Positions 17,128 to 25,015 of a stretch of 64,000 bases of DNA are shown in pieces. The notes beneath the pieces are model-generated. The model saw only the letters and a program-made list of their open reading frames with translations, did not search any database and was not told the origin of the DNA. The stretch is from an uncultured Bacteroidales bacterium. Lineage in GTDB: Bacteria; Bacteroidota; Bacteroidia; Bacteroidales; UBA932. The stretch is from assembly GCA_944326365.1 (NCBI GenBank), contig CALVDR010000006.1:78502-142501 (forward strand), read 5' to 3'. The position numbers and the translations under genes are program-made. Position 1 is the stretch's first letter. Each line of letters opens with the position of its first letter.

Positions 17128-19413
17128 CTATTGTCCGGCTATTCTGACAGTATGCTTCTTTCCGTCGTAGCATACCACCTCCACGGCTCCTCCATCCATC
17201 GGCTTCACCTCGCTGTCAGGCCTGATCATCCTGTCTCCCGTGAAAACAGTGAGCGGTTCGCCCCCGTAGAAACTGAAAATCAGGGTCTGTATCGATGTCC
17301 TGACCACCCAGTAGGTGCTTCCGCTGACACGGATACGTTCAGGAAGGCCCTTGATGGTTTCGGAAGATGTTATGGTTTTCCATTGAGGCGGACGCCTCCC
17401 CTGAAGATTGTACATCTCTATGGTATTGTCCTTATGGAGAATCATGACATTGTATTTCCTGTTTCCGGAGAAGTCATATACGTCAGGGCCGAGCAGGATT
17501 TCCTTTCCGAGGTCTACAGGGAACGGATTCACGAAACGTCCGAGCCTGTCGATGAGATGAAGCTTCGTGCCCGAAGCGAACAGGATCTGAAGCTTGCCGT
17601 TCGCAAAATAATCGACAGTCTGCGCACATCCGCATATCGGGGCATCGAAAGGCACTCCCCAGAGTCCTTTGCCGCCTTCTTCCTGCAGACACAGATACAG
17701 ATTCTCCTGCTGGTAGAAGAGATTCCATTTCCCCGTACCCGAATTCTTCACGCGGAAAGGCCCTTCGGGTATCACCACTTCCGTATCTCTCTCGAATGCC
17801 GGAGCCTGGCTCTTGAGGACGACCGTGCGGCTGAGGTCCAGATCGAGGGTCAGACCGGACTTGGTCTCCGATACTGTAAAGAACGCCGGTTCATAGGTAA
17901 TGTCGGCAAAGGAAGCTTTCACACCAGGGTAGAAATCCTTCGAACAAAGGCCGGCGGTAAAGTCAGCATCTTCCGTAAGTGACAGATATGATACGAAATA
18001 CGAATCTTTGGCTGACAGACGGTCCTCGACCGATGCATCCGCGAGAAAGGCTGCAAGCGTATAGTCAAGAGCCCTTCCCGAAGTGTATTCCGACAGGGCG
18101 TTACGGCTTCCGACCATGAGCCACCCGCCATGCATCATGAAACATGACTCGTTCTCCAGGGAGAACATACCTCCGAACAGGGCCGACAGGTATCCCTGAT
18201 AGCCGTACTGGAATATCCGGTCCTCGAAATCCGTTTCCGATACATCCTGTATCCCCTTGAAAAGTATTCTCGGGAATTTCTGCCCTACACGGGCAAGCAG
18301 GATCTTCTCAAGGCTGCCTCCGGCCGTAAAACATGCGGTTGCAGCTTCTTTCAGGGACAGGGCTTCCGCCCATGATTCAGGATCGATTCCAGCAGCCTTT
18401 TTCAGAGCCGATCTCTTCGCCTCGATGTCCTTCACCAGGGATTTCGTCTGGGCAAATGCAAGATACGTTTTCTGATAGGCCGCCACATTTTCGAACGGCA
18501 CGGAAGCCGCATAAATCACATACGACGGCAAGACAGACGAAACTTCAGACTTTGACGGGGCCAGTCCGGCGTAGATGTTCAGCATATCACCGGTACTGCC
18601 TGCCGAAAACGCTTTCCCGGAAAGGGAAAATCCGTCAGGTCCGCATTTCCGGATTTCAAAAGCCGTACAGTCTGCGAAGCCTGCCGCGGCTTCCACTGCA
18701 TCACGGCAATTCTTGGAAAACAGACGTGAAGCAAGTCTTCCGACTCCGGATTCCGGGATCACAGCCATATTCCCGGCGGAAACCATATCCACTGATTCCG
18801 GGAAACCTGTCTTGTCCAGAACGGATACCTCTGCCTTGAGATGTCTGAGGGCGGACTGGACCAGAATATCGGATGATGAAACCAGAACCAGGGCCCGTTT
18901 CCTGAGCGGGCTTCCTACGGACACATGGTCAGATCCGTCTGCATATTCTGCCGCCATTCCCGACTTCCGTGCTTCGGAAACCAGAAGATCGGCAGCCTGT
19001 GACGGCGCATCACCGGATTTTCCCGCATCAAGAACCAGCAGCGAAGCTGGCTCTCCTATATTATGCACGGAAAGCACCGCCGAGGCGGACATCAGGTCCT
19101 GATACATTGAAGAAGATGCACGGATGTTTTCCAGAAATGACGTCATCTTGCCGGCATCAGCCCTGTCCGAAACGAAATATCCGAATGCGGACCGCTCCGG
19201 TGAAAGGCAGTCCATAAGAGTACCCAAATCCTCGAATCTGAGCACGGCATCCGCATCTGAAGGGACGGCGGCGAGGAGCATATACTCACGGCTGTCGGCT
19301 ATGCTGTCTTTTGATTCTCCCGTACCGGAATACAGGAAATACAATGATGCAGCGACTATAATCAGGAAAATTCCCAGAACCGACACACAGAGGATTAAAG
19401 ATTTTCTGCTCAT
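17128..19413 (-). CDS. Large secreted/anchored protein of unknown function (DUF3352-like)
   Basis: The 761-residue protein has one N-terminal membrane helix (SLILCVSVLGIFLIIVAASLYFLY, about 5-28) and a long extracytoplasmic part. Residues ~45-500 resemble the DUF3352-type repeats found in Bacteroidetes envelope proteins (for example AAVPSDADAVLRF at the start). The last ~220 residues look like beta-propeller strands (GKLQILFASGTKLHLIDRLGRFV ... KYNVMILHKDNTIEMYNLQGR). I know no function. Its promoter region carries a 93-bp structured element shared with the AsmA-like gene at 52960, which hints at joint control of envelope functions (inference). Confidence 0.7.
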   Translation of the reverse strand: MSRKSLILCVSVLGIFLIIVAASLYFLYSGTGESKDSIADSREYMLLAAVPSDADAVLRFEDLGTLMDCLSPERSAFGYFVSDRADAGKMTSFLENIRASSSMYQDLMSASAVLSVHNIGEPASLLVLDAGKSGDAPSQAADLLVSEARKSGMAAEYADGSDHVSVGSPLRKRALVLVSSSDILVQSALRHLKAEVSVLDKTGFPESVDMVSAGNMAVIPESGVGRLASRLFSKNCRDAVEAAAGFADCTAFEIRKCGPDGFSLSGKAFSAGSTGDMLNIYAGLAPSKSEVSSVLPSYVIYAASVPFENVAAYQKTYLAFAQTKSLVKDIEAKRSALKKAAGIDPESWAEALSLKEAATACFTAGGSLEKILLARVGQKFPRILFKGIQDVSETDFEDRIFQYGYQGYLSALFGGMFSLENESCFMMHGGWLMVGSRNALSEYTSGRALDYTLAAFLADASVEDRLSAKDSYFVSYLSLTEDADFTAGLCSKDFYPGVKASFADITYEPAFFTVSETKSGLTLDLDLSRTVVLKSQAPAFERDTEVVIPEGPFRVKNSGTGKWNLFYQQENLYLCLQEEGGKGLWGVPFDAPICGCAQTVDYFANGKLQILFASGTKLHLIDRLGRFVNPFPVDLGKEILLGPDVYDFSGNRKYNVMILHKDNTIEMYNLQGRRPPQWKTITSSETIKGLPERIRVSGSTYWVVRTSIQTLIFSFYGGEPLTVFTGDRMIRPDSEVKPMDGGAVEVVCYDGKKHTVRIAGQ

Positions 19414-19436
19414 GATTCACTATACGATATATGCTG

Positions 19437-19529
19437 CAAATATACGTAGAAACTGAGAGGAATGGAAATAAACTTGTTTAATTTCCATTCCCGAAGTGCT
19501 ACCGTATATGTGGCAAAGCCAAATATACG
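19437..19529 (-). promoter_or_regulatory. Structured upstream element, copy 1 (before the 761-residue gene)
   Basis: Read on the minus strand, the element has CGTATATTTGG, a 5-base spacer, then the 18-base core CCACATATACGGTAGCAC, whose first 12 bases are a near-perfect inverted copy of the first motif. Next come TTCG, a hairpin with an 11-bp perfect stem (GGAATGGAAAT / ATTTCCATTCC, arms at 19481-19491 and 19459-19469) around TAAACAAGTTT, then TCTCAGTTTCTA and a second CGTATATTTG (19437-19446). The last motif contains TATATTTG, a -7 box match, 23 bases before the gene start. The right hairpin arm falls where the -33 element would be. Copy 2 is at 52847-52941. Confidence 0.8.
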
Positions 19530-19593
19530 AAAAAATTCGCCATTTACAGCAATAGGGGTAGTTTACCGTGCCGGTATACGTTCCAAATGAAGA

Positions 19594-19968
19594 TTATCTG
19601 ACTGCTACAGCTTCTATCTCGACTTTCACTCCCATAGGAAGGGCAGCGACCTGATAGCATGCCCTGGCAGGTTTCTCAGTAGTGAAAAACTCGGAATATA
19701 CAGCATTCATTGCACCGAAATCCGCGATGTCATTGAGAAGGACAGTAGTCTTTACGACATTCTCATATGTCATTCCGGCCTTTTCAAGTATGGCGCCGAT
19801 GTTCTTGAGCGACTGTCTGGTCTGTGCTTCTATGCTCTCAGGTACGGAACCGTCGGCAGGCACGACCGGAATCTGGCCGGAAATATAAAGAGTGCCGTTC
19901 ACTTCCACGGCCTGTGAATACGGACCTACTGCCTTAGGCGCATTCTCTGTAGCTATAATCTGTTTCAT
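19594..19968 (-). CDS. ridA: RidA-family reactive intermediate (enamine/imine) deaminase
   Basis: RidA hydrolyses reactive 2-aminoacrylate-type intermediates released by PLP enzymes. The 124-residue protein matches the family end to end: MKQIIATENAPKAVGPYSQAV, LYISGQIP, the VVKTTVLLNDIADFGAMNAVYSEFF segment, and ARACYQVAALPMGVKVEIEAVA, which carries the conserved Arg and Glu. The ATG lies only four bases after the 3' end of tRNA-Arg on the same strand. No -7 box is visible between them, so it is probably made from the rpmF-tRNA transcript and freed by tRNA processing (inference). Confidence 0.95.
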   Translation of the reverse strand: MKQIIATENAPKAVGPYSQAVEVNGTLYISGQIPVVPADGSVPESIEAQTRQSLKNIGAILEKAGMTYENVVKTTVLLNDIADFGAMNAVYSEFFTTEKPARACYQVAALPMGVKVEIEAVAVR

Positions 19969-19972
19969 ATTG

Positions 19973-20044
19973 TAGCCCCGAGCAGAATCGAACTGCTATC
20001 TAAAGTTTAGGAAACTTCCATTCTATCCGTTGAACTACAGGGCC
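19973..20044 (-). tRNA. tRNA-Arg (anticodon CCT)
   Basis: A 72-base cloverleaf can be drawn on the minus strand. It has a 7-bp acceptor stem with G1-U72 and U6-G67 wobbles, a D-arm with AACGGATA loop, anticodon stem GAAGT/ACTTT with loop TTCCTAA (anticodon CCT), a four-base variable loop, a T-arm AGCAG-TTCGATT-CTGCT and discriminator A. CCA is not encoded. It decodes AGG, a codon used heavily in this window. It is sandwiched between rpmF (17 bases) and ridA (4 bases). Confidence 0.93.
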
Positions 20045-20061
20045 AAGTCAGAAGACTGCGC

Positions 20062-20244
20062 TTACTCGGCGCTCTTCTGTATGATCTGGCGACCTCTATA
20101 GTAGCCGCACTCAGGGCATACTCTGTGATACAGTACAGTCGCTCCGCAGTTTGAGCAGGTAGCCAATGTAGGCACTACTGCTTTATCATGTGTTCTTCTT
20201 TTGTCTCTTCTCTGTTTTGAGACTTTGTGTTTCGGATGTGCCAT
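20062..20244 (-). CDS. rpmF: 50S ribosomal protein L32
   Basis: The 60-residue protein begins [17 protein letters not shown] and contains a four-cysteine zinc ribbon (CSNCG ... CPECG), so it is the zinc-binding form of bL32. It directly follows the DUF177 gene by 28 bases, the classic yceD-rpmF pairing, and lies just upstream of tRNA-Arg in the same transcription unit. Confidence 0.97.
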   Translation of the reverse strand: MAHPKHKVSKQRRDKRRTHDKAVVPTLATCSNCGATVLYHRVCPECGYYRGRQIIQKSAE

Positions 20245-20272
20245 TTTATTATTTATTTTTTATGTTTCCAAT

Positions 20273-20809
20273 TCAGTTTTCGAAAATTCCCTTCAAGGCA
20301 GCGAAAGGACTGTCCTGAGCCGTGTCCCCGGTATCCGTCACCGAAATCCCTGTTCTGAGATATTTCATCACCAAAGGATTGCACTCACCTTCGGGATGCA
20401 TCCTGAGCATGGGAAGCGAAAGACATACATAATCGTATATGACCTGGGCCAGATCAAGTTCCGCGTCATCTCCGGAAAGCCAGACTATCTCCCTCCCGGA
20501 CGAATCGTCATCATCACCTCCTGCAGCCCCGCCGTCACCGAACTTCACGCTCAGCAGCGCCACAGTATCCACCGGAAGAGCCAGAGGATCAAGACAGCGG
20601 TCACAAGCCACGGAAACTGAACCTGAAACATGACAGTCCACTCCGGTATAATCCCCCGATTTCTCAATCACGACACATACGTCCAGATCGGCATCCAGAA
20701 TCTCGGAATTTTCAAAACTTTCAAAAAACTGCCTGCCCACTTTCATGACGGTCTCTGTCCGGCCGCGGGCCAATCCATTTAGAGGTATCAAAAATAAATT
20801 CTTGTCCAT
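20273..20809 (-). CDS. yceD: DUF177/YceD-family protein, partner of rpmF
   Basis: The 178-residue protein shows the conserved DUF177 core with CDRCLDPLALPVDTVALLSVKFG, where the CxRC motif is characteristic, and the later LDLAQVIYDYVCLSLPMLRMHPEG, matching the family motif ending in P-x-H. YceD proteins are linked to 23S rRNA accumulation in bacteria and plants. The ATG at 20809 (MDKNLFLIPLNG) is chosen over 20836 because the -7 box is at 20834-20841. It precedes rpmF in the conserved order. Confidence 0.88.
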   Translation of the reverse strand: MDKNLFLIPLNGLARGRTETVMKVGRQFFESFENSEILDADLDVCVVIEKSGDYTGVDCHVSGSVSVACDRCLDPLALPVDTVALLSVKFGDGGAAGGDDDDSSGREIVWLSGDDAELDLAQVIYDYVCLSLPMLRMHPEGECNPLVMKYLRTGISVTDTGDTAQDSPFAALKGIFEN

Positions 20810-20833
20810 AACCCGTAAATAGATTTGAGCGTG

Positions 20834-20841
20834 CAAAGATA
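20834..20841 (-). promoter_or_regulatory. -7 box for the yceD-rpmF-tRNA-Arg-ridA unit
   Basis: CAAAGATA on the plus strand reads TATCTTTG on the minus strand, an exact TAnnTTTG match, 24 bases before the yceD start. No further -7 box is seen before ridA, consistent with one long transcript. Confidence 0.6.
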
Positions 20842-20859
20842 GGAATAATTTTTATAAAA

Positions 20860-22659
20860 TCAATCCAAATTGCCGCTTTTTCTCTTCCTTTCTATCTCGT
20901 CAAGAATTATCTTCCTGATTCTCATGGATTTAGGAGTCACTTCCACGAGCTCGTCCTCTTGAATATACTCAAGAGCCTCCTCAAGAGAGAAGACTATCGG
21001 AGGAGGAAGCATCACCTTGTCGTCACTTCCGGAAGCCCTCATGTTCGTCAGTTTCTTGGTCTTGCAGATGTTTATGTTAAGGTCTCTTTCCCTCGTATGC
21101 TCTCCCACGACCTGACCAGCATAGATTTCATCTCCCGGATTCACGAAGAAGCGGCCTCTGTCCTGCAGCTTGTCCATCGAATAAGCCACTGCCAGTCCGG
21201 TCTCCAGAGAAACGAGAGAACCGTTCGTCCTTTTCTCGATATCGCCCTTGTACGGCTCATATCCCTTGAACCTGTGCGCTACTACAGCCTCACCCTGAGT
21301 GGCAGTCAGAAGATTGCTTCTCAGTCCCATAAGCCCTCTGGCGGGTATGTCGAAATCCAGATGCGTGCGGTCACCCCTGTTTTCCATGTGGATAAGAGCA
21401 CCTTTCCTCCTGGTGGCGATCTCTATGGCTTTGCCTACGAACTCTTCAGGCACTTCTATGGTCAGATTCTCGATAGGTTCGCAGCGCTGTCCGTTGATGG
21501 TCTTGTCCAGCACTTTAGGCTGGCCGACCTGCAGTTCGAACCCCTCGCGTCTCATGGTCTCTATGAGCACGGAAAGATGAAGGACACCCCTTCCGTATAC
21601 TATAAAGGAATCGGCATTCGGTCCTGGTTTCACCCTGAGGGCAAGGTTCTTCTCAAGCTCCTTCTCAAGACGTTCTTTCAGATGCCGGGAAGTCACGAAC
21701 TTGCCCTCACGGCCGAAGAACGGCGAATTGTTTATGCAGAAGAGCATGCTCATGGTAGGCTCGTCGACCTCTATAGGAGGAAGCGGCTCGGGATTTTCGA
21801 AATCTGCTATGGTATCCCCTATCTCGAAGCCCTCAAGCCCTACTACGGCGCATATGTCACCACACTGCACGGATTCGACCTTGGTCTTTCCGAGGCCGTC
21901 GAAAACCATGAGGTCGCGGATTTTCTGCTTCTGTATGATATCGTACCGTTTGCACAGGCTTATGTTCATGCCTGAGTGAAGTTCGCCTCTGGTCACCCTG
22001 CCGACTGCTATACGCCCTACATATGGAGAGTATTCCAGTGAAGAAATAAGCATCTGCGGCGTTCCTTCATTGTGCGCAGGAGCAGGTATCACATCGATGA
22101 TGGTATCCAGGAGTGCAGTGATGTCATTCGTCGGCTTCCTCCAGTCACGGGACATCCAGCCCTGCTTGGCACTGCCGTACAATGTCTTGAAGTCGAGCTG
22201 GTCATCAGTGGCATTCAGGGAAAACATAAGGTCGAAAACTTCTTCCTGCACTTCATCCGGACGGCAGTTCTGCTTGTCTACCTTGTTTATGACGACGATA
22301 GGCTTCTTGCCCATCTCGATGGCCTTCTGAAGCACGAACCTGGTCTGAGGCATGCAGCCTTCGAACGCGTCTACCAGCAGGAGTACGCCGTCAGCCATAT
22401 TCAGCACCCTTTCGACTTCACCGCCGAAATCGCTGTGGCCCGGAGTATCTATGACATTTATCTTCACCCCCTTGTATGGAACGGAGACATTTTTTGCGAG
22501 GATAGTGATCCCCCTTTCCCTTTCCAGGTCGTTGTTGTCCAGAATGAGTTCCCCCATCTTGTCTTCGCGGGCCTGCTTGGCCTGGTAGATCATCCTGTCC
22601 ACGAGAGTGGTCTTGCCGTGATCGACGTGCGCAATGATAGCGATGTTTCTGATTTCCAT
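20860..22659 (-). CDS. typA: Ribosome-associated GTPase TypA/BipA
   Basis: TypA is a translational GTPase of the EF-G group, involved in 50S assembly and stress or cold adaptation. The 599-residue protein has the G1 motif AHVDHGKTTLVDRM (about 10-23), G3 DTPGHSDFGGEVERVL, and G4 NKVDK. Domain II, EF-G-like domains and the TypA-specific C-terminal domain (GRFFVNPGDEIYAGQVVGEHTRERDLNINICKTKKLTNMRASGSDD) follow. Length is normal. It has its own promoter with a hairpin at the very 5' end of its mRNA. Confidence 0.97.
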   Translation of the reverse strand: MEIRNIAIIAHVDHGKTTLVDRMIYQAKQAREDKMGELILDNNDLERERGITILAKNVSVPYKGVKINVIDTPGHSDFGGEVERVLNMADGVLLLVDAFEGCMPQTRFVLQKAIEMGKKPIVVINKVDKQNCRPDEVQEEVFDLMFSLNATDDQLDFKTLYGSAKQGWMSRDWRKPTNDITALLDTIIDVIPAPAHNEGTPQMLISSLEYSPYVGRIAVGRVTRGELHSGMNISLCKRYDIIQKQKIRDLMVFDGLGKTKVESVQCGDICAVVGLEGFEIGDTIADFENPEPLPPIEVDEPTMSMLFCINNSPFFGREGKFVTSRHLKERLEKELEKNLALRVKPGPNADSFIVYGRGVLHLSVLIETMRREGFELQVGQPKVLDKTINGQRCEPIENLTIEVPEEFVGKAIEIATRRKGALIHMENRGDRTHLDFDIPARGLMGLRSNLLTATQGEAVVAHRFKGYEPYKGDIEKRTNGSLVSLETGLAVAYSMDKLQDRGRFFVNPGDEIYAGQVVGEHTRERDLNINICKTKKLTNMRASGSDDKVMLPPPIVFSLEEALEYIQEDELVEVTPKSMRIRKIILDEIERKRKSGNLD

Positions 22660-22680
22660 ATATTAGAATTCTTTATGATA

Positions 22681-22726
22681 TTTTTGAAGACATGCCTGCA
22701 CGTCTTCAAAAAGGACTGCAAAAGTA
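22681..22726 (-). promoter_or_regulatory. typA promoter and 5'-end mRNA hairpin
   Basis: On the minus strand TACTTTTG (22719-22726) matches the -7 consensus. About six bases later a perfect 11-bp inverted repeat begins (TTTTTGAAGAC / GTCTTCAAAAA at 22681-22712, ten-base loop), so the typA mRNA would start with a stable hairpin ending about 21 bases before the ATG. The stem also looks terminator-like in either direction, so it may instead limit read-through into guaA territory. Confidence 0.55.
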
Positions 22727-22780
22727 GAAAATTCTCGTATTAAAACGAAGTTTTTATTTTATTTTTCATATTCATTATAT

Positions 22781-22788
22781 TAATTTTG
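22781..22788 (+). promoter_or_regulatory. -7 box for guaA
   Basis: TAATTTTG matches TAnnTTTG and ends 12 bases before the ATG at 22801. The mRNA would therefore have only a handful of leader bases. Confidence 0.55.
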
Positions 22789-22800
22789 CGGCAAATTATC

Positions 22801-24384
22801 ATGGAAATGACAGAAAAGATCATCATTCTCGACTTCGGGTCGCAGGTCACGCAGCTCATCGGCCGCAGGCTCAGGGAACTGAACGTGTACTGCGAAATCT
22901 ACCCGTTCAACAAGATTCCGGCACTGGACGGATCCGTAAAGGGGGTCATTCTTTCCGGAAGTCCGTTTTCAGTCCGCGACGAAAAAGCCCCGCAGGCCGA
23001 TCTGGACGGAATCAAGGGACGGCTTCCCCTGCTCGGCATCTGCTACGGGGCGCAGTATCTTGCCCACAAGTACGGCGGTGAGGTAAACGCGTCCATTGCC
23101 AGGGAATACGGCAGGGCGATGCTGGATATCACTGAAACAGACTCCCCGCTGATGAAGGGAGTATCCGCACATTCCCAGGTCTGGATGTCACACGGGGACA
23201 CCATAGCCAGACTTCCTGAAGGAGGTGAGGTGATAGCTTCCACGGCAGATGTCAGGAATGCGGCATACCATATAAAAGGAGAGGACACTTACGCAGTCCA
23301 GTTCCATCCTGAGGTTTACCATACAGTAGAAGGGTCCAGGATACTGGCCAACTTCGCCCTCGGGATATGCGGCTGCCACGGAGACTGGACTCCGGCTTCA
23401 TTCATAGACACGACCATTGCGGAACTGAAAGCGAAACTCGGGGATGACAAGGTCATTCTGGGTCTGAGCGGAGGCGTGGACTCCACTGTGGCTGCCGTCC
23501 TGCTGAACAAGGCCATAGGACACAACCTCACATGTATCTTCGTGAACAACGGGCTTCTGAGGAAGAACGAATTCGAAGATGTCCTGGCTTCATATCAGGA
23601 CATGGGGCTGAATGTAATAGGCGCGGATGCCTCCGTCGAATTTCTGGAACAGCTCAAGGGTGTCACGGAGCCTGAAAAGAAGAGGAAAGTCATAGGCAGG
23701 CTGTTCATAGAGACCTTCGACAAGTATGCCAGGCAGATTGAAAACGCGAGATGGCTTGCCCAGGGCACCATATATCCGGACGTGATAGAATCGGCATCGG
23801 TAAACGGGCCGTCATCCACCATCAAGTCCCACCACAATGTGGGAGGACTGCCTGAAAAGATGAATCTGAAGATCGTGGAGCCTCTCCGTTCGCTGTTCAA
23901 GGACGAGGTCAGAAGGGTGGGACGCGCCCTGCAGATCAAGGAAGAACTGATAGGAAGACATCCTTTCCCGGGTCCGTCACTCGGTATCAGGATTCTGGGA
24001 GAAGTGACCGAAGACAAGCTGGCCATACTCCGAGAGGCCGATGACATCTTCATCCGCGGACTGAGGGAATACAAAATCGATGGCGTACCGTCCGCATCCG
24101 ACCCTACCATGACAGCCACGAATCTATATGATTCCATATGGCAGGCAGGAGCCATGCTGCTTCCTGTCAAGAGTGTCGGAGTGATGGGTGACGAAAGGAC
24201 ATACGAATATACCATAGCGCTCCGTGCGGTCATATCGACGGACGGCATGACAGCAGACTGGGTACACCTTCCTTACGACTTCATGGCGAAGGTCAGCAAC
24301 GATATCATAAACAAGGTCCGCGGAGTGAACCGCGTCGTCTACGATATCAGTTCAAAACCGCCTGCAACTATCGAATGGGAATAA
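22801..24384 (+). CDS. guaA: GMP synthase (glutamine-hydrolysing)
   Basis: GuaA converts XMP to GMP using ATP and glutamine. The 527-residue protein combines a class I glutamine amidotransferase domain (catalytic Cys in [10 protein letters not shown]; His-Glu in [10 protein letters not shown]) with an ATP-pyrophosphatase domain (P-loop [13 protein letters not shown]) and the dimerisation domain ending [16 protein letters not shown]. Two close ATGs exist at 22801 (MEMTEK) and 22807 (MTEK). A TTG at 22786 overlaps the -7 box and is rejected. It is transcribed divergently from typA. Confidence 0.96.
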   Translation: MEMTEKIIILDFGSQVTQLIGRRLRELNVYCEIYPFNKIPALDGSVKGVILSGSPFSVRDEKAPQADLDGIKGRLPLLGICYGAQYLAHKYGGEVNASIAREYGRAMLDITETDSPLMKGVSAHSQVWMSHGDTIARLPEGGEVIASTADVRNAAYHIKGEDTYAVQFHPEVYHTVEGSRILANFALGICGCHGDWTPASFIDTTIAELKAKLGDDKVILGLSGGVDSTVAAVLLNKAIGHNLTCIFVNNGLLRKNEFEDVLASYQDMGLNVIGADASVEFLEQLKGVTEPEKKRKVIGRLFIETFDKYARQIENARWLAQGTIYPDVIESASVNGPSSTIKSHHNVGGLPEKMNLKIVEPLRSLFKDEVRRVGRALQIKEELIGRHPFPGPSLGIRILGEVTEDKLAILREADDIFIRGLREYKIDGVPSASDPTMTATNLYDSIWQAGAMLLPVKSVGVMGDERTYEYTIALRAVISTDGMTADWVHLPYDFMAKVSNDIINKVRGVNRVVYDISSKPPATIEWE

Positions 24385-24388
24385 AAGA

Positions 24389-24478
24389 GACGGTGTCAAA
24401 ATGGTAAATTTTGCACAGTAAATGACTTAGCCCGAATCCCGATAATAACGCAGCAGTTTGCATTTATGACACACCGCC
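24389..24478. repeat. Imperfect long inverted repeat between convergent genes
   Basis: GACGGTGTCAAAATG at 24389-24403 is nearly complementary to CATTTATGACACACCGCC at 24461-24478, with three unpaired bases in the right arm. It fills the whole gap between guaA and the carbonic anhydrase gene. There is no T-run, so it is not a standard terminator. The 57-base centre shows no open reading frame. Confidence 0.4.
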
Positions 24479-25006
24479 TCATTTTTCATACCACGATTTG
24501 TACTCCAGATACCCTGCCGCATTGTCATGTATCCTGGCGGTAAGGGCAGACGACCCGTCCTTGACCTTTCCGGCAGGGACTCCGGCATAGATGCCAGGTT
24601 CGAGGACGCTGCCGGAGAGGACCACAGCTCCTGCCGCGATGATAGTACCGTCAGGGATCACCGCGTTGTCCAGGACCACAGCCCCCATCCCTACCAGCAC
24701 ATCATTTCCTATTATGGCCCCGTGCACTACGGCATTGTGCCCGACTGACACGTCATTGCCGATTCTGACTTCCGACTTATGGTTTGTAGCATGAAGCACA
24801 GCTCCGTCCTGGATATTTACCCTGTCACCCAGAACAATGCTTCCGACATCACCCCTGAGCACCGCTCCATACCAGATGCTGCAGTCTTCGCCCATCGACA
24901 CATCTCCTGCCAGCACCGCATTCTCGGCTATGAAGGCATTTTTTCCTATGACCGGCTTGCGGCCGTCCAATTCCCTTATGATCATGACTGTACTTTTCTC
25001 TGCCAC
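24479..25006 (-). CDS. Gamma-class carbonic anhydrase family protein
   Basis: The 175-residue protein is built of left-handed beta-helix hexapeptide repeats (I-x-x-x-A-V pattern from residue ~20 to ~150). The metal-binding His positions of the gamma carbonic anhydrase/YrdA family are present in LHATNHK and VGHNAVVHG. YrdA-like members bind zinc but not all hydrate CO2. The ATG at 25006 starts nine bases after the dehydrogenase stop. A second ATG at 24985 is possible. It ends the long minus-strand bat run. Confidence 0.85.
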   Translation of the reverse strand: MAEKSTVMIIRELDGRKPVIGKNAFIAENAVLAGDVSMGEDCSIWYGAVLRGDVGSIVLGDRVNIQDGAVLHATNHKSEVRIGNDVSVGHNAVVHGAIIGNDVLVGMGAVVLDNAVIPDGTIIAAGAVVLSGSVLEPGIYAGVPAGKVKDGSSALTARIHDNAAGYLEYKSWYEK

Positions 25007-25015
25007 GGACTGTCA

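Noticed and set aside
19530..19593. A third copy of the structured element next to ridA
   Set aside because: A weak likeness to the motif (accgtgccggtatacg) is present, but there is no core, hairpin or spacing match.
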